Of a DNA stretch of 64,000 nucleotides, positions 10,135 through 17,945 are shown in pieces (within the stretch, counting starts at the first letter, position 1; each line of letters begins with the position of its first letter). The translations under genes were made by a program, and so were the position numbers. This DNA comes from Roseomonas xinghualingensis (lineage in GTDB: Bacteria > Pseudomonadota > Alphaproteobacteria > Acetobacterales > Acetobacteraceae): contig NZ_JAOXLP010000016.1 in NCBI RefSeq assembly GCF_025791835.1, positions 1-64,000 on the forward strand, given 5' to 3'. The notes beneath the pieces are model-generated. The model was not told where the DNA came from and did no database searches. It worked only from the letters and a program-made list of their open reading frames with translations.

Positions 10135-12221
10135 TGGTCCGCTCCTTTTCCTCCATCGACCTGGCGCCCATCCTGCCGCACTGGCTGCTGGCGGCGCTGG
10201 CCATCATCGCGTTGCTGGCCCTGCTGCCTGCGATATGGCGGCGCGCGCGGGGCGCCTGGTGGCGGGCGCTGGCCTTCCTGCTGATCCTCGGTGCCATCGC
10301 CAATCCGCGCCTCGTGCAGCAGACGCGCGAGATGCGGCCCGATATCGCGCTGCTGGCGGTGGACAACAGCGCCTCCACCAGCGTCGCCGGGCGTGAGGCC
10401 GCCATCGCCGCCGCGCGCGCGCAGATCGAGGCGCGCGTTGGCCGCCTGCCCGACATCGAACTCCGCACTGTCACGGCGGAGGAAGGCGGCAGTCAGGGTA
10501 CGCGGCTCTTCAGCGCGATCGAGCGCGGCCTCGCCGACATCCCGCGCGCGCGGCTGGCGGGCGTGATCGCCCTGAGCGACGGCCAGATCCATGACGTGCC
10601 ACAGAACTTCACCGCCGAGGCGCCGCTGCACCTGCTGCTGCCCGGCCGCGCGGGGGAGCAGGACCGGCGGCTGCGCGTCATCGAGGCACCCGGCTTCGGC
10701 ATCGTCGGCCGCAGCGTGGAAATGCGCGTGGTGGTGGAGGATCTGGGCGCGCCCACCAATGTCGCCCCCGCCCCGGTGCGGCTTTCCATCCGCCGCGATG
10801 GCGGCGCGCCGCGCAGCGAGAGCGTGGTGCCGGGCCGCGAGCACCGCATCACCCTGCCGATCGAGCGCGGTGGCCCCAGCGTGATCGAGATCACCGCCGA
10901 TGAACGCCAGGGCGAGATCAGCACGCTGAACAACAGTGCCATCGTCACGGTGAACGGCGTGCGCGACCGGCTGCGCGTGCTGCTCGTGAGTGGCGAGCCG
11001 CATGCGGGCGAGCGCACCTGGCGGCGCCTGCTGAAGGCGGACCCGAATGTGGACCTTGTCCACTTCACCATCCTGCGGCCGCCCGAGAAGGACGACCTGA
11101 CCCCGCTGAACGAGCTGGCGCTGATCGCCTTTCCCGTGCGCGAGCTGTTCCAGCAGAAGCTGCGCGACTTCGACCTGATCGTCTTCGACCGCTTCTCCAA
11201 CCGCGGCATCCTGCCGCCGCAATATCTGCGCAACATCGCCGAGCATGTACGCCAGGGCGGCGCGCTGCTGATGTCGGTGGGGCCTGAGTTCGTGGGCGCC
11301 GGATCGCTCGCCAGCACGCCGCTCGGCTCCGTGCTGCCCGCACGGCCCCTGCCCGGCAACCAGGCACTGCTGGAAAGCGCCTTCCGCGCCCAGGTGAGCG
11401 AAACCGGCCTGCGCCATCCGGTGACGGAAGGGCTGACCGGCGGCAACCCGAATGCCTCCGCCCAGGCGAGCTGGGGCCGCTGGTACCGCATGCTGCGCAC
11501 CGAACCGCGCAGCGGCGCCAACATCATGAACGGACCGGACGGCAATCCCCTGCTGCTGCTGGACCGGGTGGAGGAAGGCCGCGTCGCGCTGCTGCTTTCC
11601 GATCAGATCTGGCTCTGGTCGCGCGGCCATGACGGCGGCGGCCCCCAGGCGGAGCTGCTGCGCCGTATCGCGCACTGGCTGATGCGCGAGCCGGAGCTGG
11701 AGGAGGAAGACCTGACCGCCGCCATCGCTCAGGGACGGCTGACCGTCACGCGCCGCAGCATCTCGGACGCGCCGCCGCCGCAATTCACCATCACCGCGCC
11801 CGACGGCACCGCCACGCGCCATACGCCCGAGCGCCGGGATGGCGGCCGTGCCGTGGTGGAGGTACCCGCAACCCGGCCCGGCGTGTGGTCCGCGACCGAT
11901 GGCGCGCGCACCACCTTCGCCGCCGCCGAAGCCGCCAACCCCCCGGAGATCGCCGATCTGCGGGCCGATGCCGGGCGGATGCAGCCGGTGGTGCAGGCCT
12001 CCGGCGGGGCAGCGCGCTGGATCGGGGATGGATCGGGCCTGCCCGATATCCGCCGCGTCTCCATGGGGCGCGATGCGGCCGGTTCCGGCTGGATCGGCCT
12101 GGTCCGGCGGGAGGACCATACCGTCACCGGCATTTCCGCCCTGCCGCTCCTGCCGCCCTGGCTGGCCCTGTTGCTGGTGCTGGGTGTGGCCATCGTGGCT
12201 TGGCGGCGAGAGGGACGGTAG
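10134..12221 (+). CDS. VWA/amidotransferase-like membrane protein of the MoxR operon
   Basis: A 695-residue protein with two helices at about 16-58 and one near 670-688. Most of the chain between them is therefore predicted on one face of the membrane, probably the periplasm. After the second helix, DIALLAVDNSAST carries a DxSxS metal-site motif as in von Willebrand A domains. Mid-protein, RLRVLLVSGEPHAGERTWRR begins a region resembling the glutamine-amidotransferase-like domain annotated in alphaproteobacterial homologues. A catalytic triad is not obvious. ATG 10134 overlaps the previous stop (TGATG). It closes the MoxR operon and is a likely client or scaffold of the ATPase. Confidence 0.82.
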   Translation: MVRSFSSIDLAPILPHWLLAALAIIALLALLPAIWRRARGAWWRALAFLLILGAIANPRLVQQTREMRPDIALLAVDNSASTSVAGREAAIAAARAQIEARVGRLPDIELRTVTAEEGGSQGTRLFSAIERGLADIPRARLAGVIALSDGQIHDVPQNFTAEAPLHLLLPGRAGEQDRRLRVIEAPGFGIVGRSVEMRVVVEDLGAPTNVAPAPVRLSIRRDGGAPRSESVVPGREHRITLPIERGGPSVIEITADERQGEISTLNNSAIVTVNGVRDRLRVLLVSGEPHAGERTWRRLLKADPNVDLVHFTILRPPEKDDLTPLNELALIAFPVRELFQQKLRDFDLIVFDRFSNRGILPPQYLRNIAEHVRQGGALLMSVGPEFVGAGSLASTPLGSVLPARPLPGNQALLESAFRAQVSETGLRHPVTEGLTGGNPNASAQASWGRWYRMLRTEPRSGANIMNGPDGNPLLLLDRVEEGRVALLLSDQIWLWSRGHDGGGPQAELLRRIAHWLMREPELEEEDLTAAIAQGRLTVTRRSISDAPPPQFTITAPDGTATRHTPERRDGGRAVVEVPATRPGVWSATDGARTTFAAAEAANPPEIADLRADAGRMQPVVQASGGAARWIGDGSGLPDIRRVSMGRDAAGSGWIGLVRREDHTVTGISALPLLPPWLALLLVLGVAIVAWRREGR

Positions 12222-12364
12222 GCAGTTCCGCTCGGGCCGTTACCGCAAGGGAACGGAGAGGATCACTTTCGGTACAAAAGCGCTGGATCCGCGTCTCGAA
12301 ACACGATTCGGTGTGACACTGCCCCTTTCCTTAAATCTTTTGGTTGCGTCCCCAGATCAATCTC

Positions 12365-12730
12365 ATGCGCAGCGCCCTGCTCTTCCCCCCGCTCCTGGCC
12401 CTGACCGCATGCGCGGTCGGCCCGACGCTCGACCAGCGCCTGGCCACCTATATCGGGAAAACGGAATTGCAGCTGGTAAGCACCCTGGGCGTGCCAACCA
12501 GTAGCTTCGAAACCGGTGGGGTGAAGTTCCTGCAATATGGGGAGCGGCGCGTGATCGCCCTGCCTGACAGCTATCCTGGCCCGCCCTTTGGTCCCCTTGG
12601 CCCGCTTGGCCCAGGCTACTACGGAGGCTTCGGCTACACTTCTTATGTCCCCGTGCGTTGCGACGTGACCTTTGCCCTGCAGAATGGGCGGGTCACCAGC
12701 TATAGCTACCGGGGCGACGGCTGCTCCTGA
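12365..12730 (+). CDS. Small lipoprotein, BamE/OmlA-like
   Basis: A 121-residue secreted protein. The N-terminus MRSALLFPPLLALTAC is a lipoprotein signal with lipobox LTAC, so acylation is expected at Cys16. The segment YIGKTELQLVSTLGVPTSSF resembles the repeat of SmpA/OmlA/BamE-type folds, in which a short helix precedes LG.P. A Gly/Pro/Tyr-rich stretch (PGPPFGPLGPLGPGYYGG) lies in the second half, and two Cys residues near the end could pair. The ATG at 12365 is preferred to one at 12344 because it begins the signal peptide. Function unknown. Confidence 0.75.
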   Translation: MRSALLFPPLLALTACAVGPTLDQRLATYIGKTELQLVSTLGVPTSSFETGGVKFLQYGERRVIALPDSYPGPPFGPLGPLGPGYYGGFGYTSYVPVRCDVTFALQNGRVTSYSYRGDGCS

Positions 12731-12801
12731 TGAGGCTGCGGCGGGAACCCGCCTACCGGGGAGTGGTCCCGGCGGTCCTGGGCGGCTATAGCCATTGCGC
12801 C

Positions 12802-13524
12802 ATGCGCCGCCTCACCCCCCTCCTCATCCTGGCCGGCACCCTGCTGGCCACCCCCTGCCTCGCTCAGGGAGCCGGACGGAACGCGCCGCTGCCGACCGCT
12901 CCCGGGGCCAACCGCCCGCCGCCGCCGGCCCTGCCGGGCCTCGCGGGTCGCCGTCCGGTGGAGCCGATTCCAGCCGAGACGCCGGCCTCCAACCTGCCCC
13001 CGACCGCCGCCTTGTTCGACGCCATCAACCGCGGCGACCTGGGTGCGGTACGCGAAGCCATGGGCCGGGGCGCGGACCTGAACGCACGCAACCAGCTGGG
13101 CCTGATGCCGCTGGATGCCGCCGTGGACCAGGGGCGGCAGGAGATCGTCTTCTACCTGCTTTCGGCACGCGGGAGCGTCATCAGCGAACCGACCCAGGCG
13201 CCCGCCGTACCGGCGCCGGCAGCGCGCGGTGGCCGCAGCGCCCCGGCGGCATCCGCGAGCCTGGGCAGCCCTCCCGCCGGCCGTCTCTCGCCGGAAGAGG
13301 ATCGCCCCAGCCCCCCCTCCGGACTGCTGCGCGATCCGCCGCGCGGCGGCATGCCCGCCCCGGCCGCCGCCATGCCGGCCCGCGCGCGGCTCTTCGCGGG
13401 CGATGGCGGGGCGCCGCGCCCCGAGATCGGCTTCCTCGGCTTCGATGCCGGCCGCCCGGCCGGCGCCGAGCCGTTGCCGGAGACCGTCCAGGCCCGCTCC
13501 GCGGCTCGGCGCCGCGGGGCCTGA
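12802..13524 (+). CDS. Exported ankyrin-repeat protein
   Basis: A 240-residue protein with a cleavable signal, MRRLTPLLILAGTLLATPCLAQ, ending at an A-x-A-like site. A Pro-rich linker follows, then about two ankyrin repeats, including LFDAINRGDLGAVREAMGRG and NARNQLGLMPLDAAVDQGRQ. The C-terminal half is low-complexity Ala/Pro/Arg. Ankyrin repeats mediate protein contacts; no enzymatic domain is seen. ATG 12802 starts the signal peptide, although the frame is open back to 12730. It follows the lipoprotein by 71 bp, and a strong hairpin lies 70 bp after its stop. Confidence 0.7.
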   Translation: MRRLTPLLILAGTLLATPCLAQGAGRNAPLPTAPGANRPPPPALPGLAGRRPVEPIPAETPASNLPPTAALFDAINRGDLGAVREAMGRGADLNARNQLGLMPLDAAVDQGRQEIVFYLLSARGSVISEPTQAPAVPAPAARGGRSAPAASASLGSPPAGRLSPEEDRPSPPSGLLRDPPRGGMPAPAAAMPARARLFAGDGGAPRPEIGFLGFDAGRPAGAEPLPETVQARSAARRRGA

Positions 13525-13593
13525 TCCGCCGCTCCGGCAGGGTTCCGATGGCCGTGATCCTGGCCGTTTCCAGAGGTGCATGTTACCGCTCTC

Positions 13594-13614
13594 GCCCGCC
13601 GGCTCCCGGCGGGC
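13594..13614 (+). terminator. GC-rich hairpin after the ankyrin gene
   Basis: Perfect 9-bp inverted repeat GCCCGCCGG / CCGGCGGGC with a CTC loop, between the ankyrin gene and the chemosensory operon. There is no T-run, so it is either a weak intrinsic terminator or a structured leader ahead of cheW (start 13641). Confidence 0.45.
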
Positions 13615-13640
13615 GGGGTGCGTGATGGACAAGCGAGCCA

Positions 13641-14174
13641 ATGTCCACGCCGCATGACCAGCCAGTCCCCGTCGCCGGCCCGCTGGTCCTCTTTGCCATG
13701 GGCGGCATGTCCTGCGCCCTGCCACGCGGCGTGGTGCGCGCCCTGCTTCCGCTGCCGCGCCTGGATACCCCGCCAGGCCTGCCTGTCCCCCTGGCAGGCT
13801 TCCTGAATCTCGGCGGCAAGGCCGTTCCGGTGGTGGAATTGGCGCGGCTGCTCGGCGTTCCACCCGGCGCACCGCATCTCTACCGCCACCTGATCCTGCT
13901 GGATCGCCCCTCGGCCGGGCAGGACGAGGCGCTCGCCCTGCTGGTGGACCGGGTGATGGATGTGGCCCCCGGCGGGCTGCCGATTCGTCCCGTGGAGGCG
14001 GACCGCTCGCTCGGCGGCATCATCGCCGGCGAAGTCGAGGCGGCCGGTGGCAGCGTGCATCTCCTGGATCCCGCCCGGCTGCTCATGGCGCAGGAGGCGG
14101 CGATCCTCGACGAGCTTTCCAACCAGGCACGGCGCCGGCTGGAGCAATGGAACGCCTCCGGCGACGCGGCATGA
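13641..14174 (+). CDS. cheW: CheW-like coupling protein (first copy)
   Basis: A 177-residue CheW-domain protein that would link receptor to kinase. The fold is recognisable from GPLVLFAMGGMSCALPRGVV at the N-terminus, LPRLDTPPGLPVPLAGFLNL (the receptor-facing PG..NLRG-type loop), GKAVPVVELARLLG, and a later LLVDRVMDV strand. It opens the chemosensory operon; its last codons overlap the start of cheR by 4 bp (ATGA). In Wsp-like systems two CheW proteins flank CheR, and the same order is seen here. Confidence 0.85.
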   Translation: MSTPHDQPVPVAGPLVLFAMGGMSCALPRGVVRALLPLPRLDTPPGLPVPLAGFLNLGGKAVPVVELARLLGVPPGAPHLYRHLILLDRPSAGQDEALALLVDRVMDVAPGGLPIRPVEADRSLGGIIAGEVEAAGGSVHLLDPARLLMAQEAAILDELSNQARRRLEQWNASGDAA

Positions 14175-15631
14175 GCGCCCCCCTGCTGGCCTATCCGCCA
14201 CCGGATGAGGCCTTCCCGCAGCTGAAGCGACGGATCATCCAACGCACCGGCCACGCCTATTACGAGGACAAAGACTCCTCTCTCTGGGAGCGCGTGCAGC
14301 GCCGCATCCGGGCCACGGGCGCGGGGAACAGCGCAGGCTATCTTTCCCTGTTGGAAGAAGGGGAAGAGGAGTGGATCGCCCTCGAAGCCGAAATCACCAT
14401 CGGCGAGACCTTCTTCTTCCGCGATGCCGGCCAGTTCGACGCATTGCGGGACACCATCCTGCCCCAGCTCATCTCGCGCCGGGCGGAGCAGCGGCGCCTC
14501 AGGATCTGGTCCGCCGGCTGCTCCACGGGGGCCGAGCCCTGTTCAGTGTCGATCCTGCTGCGCCGCCTGCTGGGCGCGGAGCACCGGGACTGGAGCATCA
14601 CCATTCTCGGCACCGATATCAGCGCGGCGGCGCTGGCGACGGCCCAGCAGGCGCGCTTCAGCCCCTGGGCGCTGCGCGGGATGGACCCGGCCGAACGCGC
14701 GCGGGACTTCCTGCCGATCGAGGGTGGCCACACCTGGCAGCTGCGCCCCGAGCACCGCAACACCGTGCGCTTCGAGCGCCAGAACCTACTCGGCCTTCTG
14801 GACGGCGCCCTGCCCTTGGCCATGACCGAGTTCGACCTGATCCTGTGCCGCAACGTCCTGATCTATTTTGACCGGGATCTGGTGCCGCGGCTGGTCCGGG
14901 CACTGGGGGAAAGGCTGGCGCCCGACGGATGGCTGCTGCTGGGCCATTCTGAGCCCGATCCCAGCTTCAGCGCCTTCCTGCGGCCCATCACCCTGCCCGG
15001 CACCACGGCCTGGCGGCCGCTACTGGCGCCGCCACCGCGAGCAGAGGAGCCGGTGACGGCCTGGGCTCCCGCCCCGGCCCTGCCCGCGCTGCCCCCACCA
15101 GAGGTGGCGGCCGCTCCCTTCCGTCCCATCCTTGTCACCCCCCCGCCGGCCCTGCGCCCCCCGAGCCTGGATGTACCGCCTCTCGCGAAGCCGCAGGCCC
15201 CTGCGCCCGTGGGCGGCGATTCCGATTCCCGCGCCCTGCTGGACCTCGCCCGCGCCCAGGCGGACTCAGGAGCCCTGGAAGCGGCGCGGGCGACGCTGCG
15301 GCAGGGATTGCGCGCCCATCCGACCCTTGCCGCGCTGCATCACCTGGATGGACTCGTGGCACGCGCCCTTGGCGATCCGGTGGCGGCCGAGGCGGCGTTG
15401 CGGCGCGCCCTCTACCTCGACAAGAACTTCGTGGCAGCGCACTACCAGCTTGGCCTGCTGCTGCTGGACCGGGGGGCGGCGGAGGCGGGGCGGCGCAGCA
15501 TTGCCAATGCCGCGCGGCTCGCCCGCACCCTGCCCGGCACAACCACGCTGGAGGAGGGTGACGGAATGACGGCAGAGACGCTTCTCGGCCTCACGCGGCA
15601 CCACTTCGCCGAACCCGGCAAACTCCGTTGA
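14171..15631 (+). CDS. cheR: CheR receptor methyltransferase with C-terminal TPRs
   Basis: A 486-residue SAM-dependent glutamate methyltransferase for chemoreceptors. The N-terminal helical domain is followed by ITIGETFFFRD, the SAM site WSAGCSTGAEPCS near 115-130, GTDISAAAL, and LCRNVLIYFD near 235. A Pro-rich linker (about 290-355) leads to two or three TPR units ending near 470 (ALLDLARAQADSG..., AALHHLDGLVARALGD...). CheR-TPR fusions are typical of Wsp-type (WspC) clusters. Start ATG 14171 overlaps the cheW stop; its own stop overlaps the next start (TGATG). Confidence 0.92.
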   Translation: MSAPLLAYPPPDEAFPQLKRRIIQRTGHAYYEDKDSSLWERVQRRIRATGAGNSAGYLSLLEEGEEEWIALEAEITIGETFFFRDAGQFDALRDTILPQLISRRAEQRRLRIWSAGCSTGAEPCSVSILLRRLLGAEHRDWSITILGTDISAAALATAQQARFSPWALRGMDPAERARDFLPIEGGHTWQLRPEHRNTVRFERQNLLGLLDGALPLAMTEFDLILCRNVLIYFDRDLVPRLVRALGERLAPDGWLLLGHSEPDPSFSAFLRPITLPGTTAWRPLLAPPPRAEEPVTAWAPAPALPALPPPEVAAAPFRPILVTPPPALRPPSLDVPPLAKPQAPAPVGGDSDSRALLDLARAQADSGALEAARATLRQGLRAHPTLAALHHLDGLVARALGDPVAAEAALRRALYLDKNFVAAHYQLGLLLLDRGAAEAGRRSIANAARLARTLPGTTTLEEGDGMTAETLLGLTRHHFAEPGKLR

Positions 15632-16248
15632 TGCCTCTGCGCCTCCTTCCCGAACCGGCGGTTCTGGGCACGTTGGACGAGGCCCGCGCGGCGCGGCTGC
15701 TGGAGGAGCGCACCCAGCATCTGGCTCGCCGCAGAACCGCGCCTGATCGCCCCACCGTCTCGCCGGTCCTGCTGCTCACAGTGGGCGGCGAGACCTTCGG
15801 GGTGGATCTGCACCGCGTGGCCGAGGTGCTGCCGGCGGAGCCGCCCACCCCTCTCCCCGGCAGCCCGCCCGTCATCCTCGGCCTTCGCTCCCGCGCCGGG
15901 CGGCTGCATGCCGTGCTGGACCTCGCGGCGCTGCTCGGCCTCGCGCCCGGTGGCCGGGATGCCGGATCAGGCGGCCATGACGTGCTGCTGCGGCCCGATC
16001 CGCGATCTGCCAACGGGACGCGTCGCTTCGCGCTGCGGGTGGACCGCGCGCTTGCCGCCCAGGCGCCCCTGCCTCTTCCCCCCGACCGCACGCCCGCGAG
16101 CCCCGGCGGCGCGGTGGCCTTCCACGCCATGATCCCGGCGGAGGCCGGGGCTGGCGCGGAGACCGTCCTCGCCGTGCTCGACCTCGATCGCCTGCTGCAG
16201 GGCTTCGCGCCTGCCCCCTCTCCTCCGCCTCCAGCACCCGGAGCCTGA
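15631..16248 (+). CDS. cheW: CheW-like coupling protein (second copy)
   Basis: A 205-residue protein whose CheW domain begins near residue 45 (VLLLTVGGETFGVDLHRVAE). A PGSPPVILGLRSRAGRLHAV loop and LDLAALLGLAP follow. The N-terminal 40 residues are Arg/Ala-rich and not part of the domain; WspD-type CheW proteins also have an N-terminal extension. ATG 15631 shares its A with the cheR stop. It is separated from the MCP gene by 5 bp. Two CheW copies in one operon suggest separate roles in the array. Confidence 0.83.
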   Translation: MPLRLLPEPAVLGTLDEARAARLLEERTQHLARRRTAPDRPTVSPVLLLTVGGETFGVDLHRVAEVLPAEPPTPLPGSPPVILGLRSRAGRLHAVLDLAALLGLAPGGRDAGSGGHDVLLRPDPRSANGTRRFALRVDRALAAQAPLPLPPDRTPASPGGAVAFHAMIPAEAGAGAETVLAVLDLDRLLQGFAPAPSPPPPAPGA

Positions 16249-16253
16249 ACTGC

Positions 16254-17927
16254 GTGTCCATCACCAATCGCGCCCTGCTGGGCTTCGTCACCCTGACACT
16301 GCTCTGCATCGCCCTTGGGCTCTGGAGCCTCAATCAGTTCGAGACGGTGCGCGATGCGGGCCGCATCGTCGCCACGCGCGATCTCACCGTGATGCGGCAG
16401 GTGAGCGAGATGCGTGACGCGCAGACCGAGATGCGCGACACGCGGGCCCGCATCATCGTGTCCCATCTCGGCCGCCGCTCGGCCGCTTCGGGCACGGCAC
16501 CCCTGAATGTCCAGGCGGCCGACTGGCAGCGGGCAAACGCCCGCATGATCACTCTGCTGAACGAGACCATCACATCGGCACAGAGCTACTCCGCCCAGGC
16601 CATCGCCCCTGAGCGGCGGGAGGCGTGGCAGCGCGCCATCACCTTGCTGAACGGCATCACAGCCATCGCCACCCGTCATCGCGACCGGGTGGAGGCGCAG
16701 CTCCGCGCGGCGGAAGCAGATGACGCCGCCGCCGTGATGGCCGCCGAACCAACGGTGGCAGTCAGCACGGCAGAGCTGGACGAGGCGGTGGATCGCACGG
16801 AGGTGGCGCTGGAGAATCTCGCCTCGGTCGGCCAGCAGCGGGTGGAGGTGATCGCACGGGAGGCACGCACCCTCATCCTGTTCGGCATGGGGGTTGCCGT
16901 GCTGCTGGCGATTCTCGTTTCCTACCTCATCCGCCAGGCGATCGCGCGGCCGCTGGAAGCACTGATGGAATTCGTGCAACGGATCGGCCGCGGCGAGCTG
17001 GGCGGCAACCCGGCGCGCGAGGGGCGCGACGAGTTCGGCCGCCTGGGCGAGACGCTGAACACCATGGTGGCGGGCCTGCGCGACCTTGCCCGCCAGAGCC
17101 GCGATGCAACGCAGCAGCTGGACGCCGCCACCGCCGAGATCCGCGCCAGCACGCAGGAACAGGCGGCTTCCGTCGAGGAGCAGCTCGCCGCCGTGCAGGA
17201 GACGGCCGCGACGGTGGATGAGATCACCCATTCCGGCGCACAGATCGGCAAGCGCGCGCAGGAGGTGATCGCCGCCGCCCAGGCGACCGTGCGTACCAGC
17301 GACAACGGGCTGCGCTCGGTGGAGGAGACGGTGCGCGCCATGGACGGCATCCGCGAACAGGCCGAACGCGTGGCCGAGAACATCGTGGCCCTGAGCGAGA
17401 AGACCCAGGCGATCGGTGAGATCACCACCACGGTGAACGACATCTCCGAGCGCAGCCACCTGCTGGCGCTGAACGCCGCCATCGAGGCGGCGGCGGCGGG
17501 CGAGGCAGGCCGCAGCTTCTCGGTGGTGGCCGCCGAGATGAAGTCTCTGGCCGATCAGGCGAAGGAGGCGACCAACCAGGTGCGCGCCATCCTCGGTGAC
17601 ATCCAGCGGGGCATCAATTCCTCGGTGATGCTGACGGAGGAGGCGGTGAAGCGCGCCCTCACGGGGCGCGAACGCACGGCCACCAGCCACGAGACGATCC
17701 GCGAGATCACCGCGCGCGTGCAGGAGGCCGTGCAGACGTTCCAGCAGATCGTCGCGAGCACCAACCAGCAGCAGCTCGGCATCGAGCAGGTGATGAGCGC
17801 GCTGACCAATATCCGCCAGGCGAGCCAGCAGACCGCTGCCGGGACGCGACAGTTGGACCAGGCGGCGGCGAACATGGCCGGGCTGAGCCAGGGCCTTGTG
17901 CGGCTGTCCGAGCGGTACCGGCTGTAG
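16254..17927 (+). CDS. Methyl-accepting chemotaxis protein
   Basis: A 557-residue receptor with membrane helices at about 7-28 and 207-226. Between them is a roughly 180-residue mostly helical periplasmic domain, probably four-helix-bundle like. A HAMP domain follows (PLEALMEFVQRIGRGELGG). The signalling hairpin tip reads SHLLALNAAIEAAAAGEAGR, near residues 400-420. No C-terminal CheR/CheB tether pentapeptide is present (it ends LSERYRL). Start is GTG 16254. As the only receptor in the operon it is the likely input, but the ligand cannot be guessed from sequence. Confidence 0.93.
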   Translation: MSITNRALLGFVTLTLLCIALGLWSLNQFETVRDAGRIVATRDLTVMRQVSEMRDAQTEMRDTRARIIVSHLGRRSAASGTAPLNVQAADWQRANARMITLLNETITSAQSYSAQAIAPERREAWQRAITLLNGITAIATRHRDRVEAQLRAAEADDAAAVMAAEPTVAVSTAELDEAVDRTEVALENLASVGQQRVEVIAREARTLILFGMGVAVLLAILVSYLIRQAIARPLEALMEFVQRIGRGELGGNPAREGRDEFGRLGETLNTMVAGLRDLARQSRDATQQLDAATAEIRASTQEQAASVEEQLAAVQETAATVDEITHSGAQIGKRAQEVIAAAQATVRTSDNGLRSVEETVRAMDGIREQAERVAENIVALSEKTQAIGEITTTVNDISERSHLLALNAAIEAAAAGEAGRSFSVVAAEMKSLADQAKEATNQVRAILGDIQRGINSSVMLTEEAVKRALTGRERTATSHETIREITARVQEAVQTFQQIVASTNQQQLGIEQVMSALTNIRQASQQTAAGTRQLDQAAANMAGLSQGLVRLSERYRL

Positions 17928-17945
17928 CGCCGCCGGGGCCGGCCC

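Noticed and set aside
10080..12119. A 679-codon minus-strand frame opposite the VWA-like gene
   Set aside because: Same shadow pattern; no domain and no plausible ribosome site linked to a neighbour.
12250..12274. GGAAC followed about 16 bases later by GGTA, considered as an EcfG promoter for the lipoprotein
   Set aside because: The -10 element does not read CGTT at any allowed spacing, so the match is only half a promoter.
15591..17690. A 699-codon minus-strand frame opposite the MCP and cheW
   Set aside because: Opposite strand of a textbook MCP signalling domain; His/Arg/Gly-rich with no motif.
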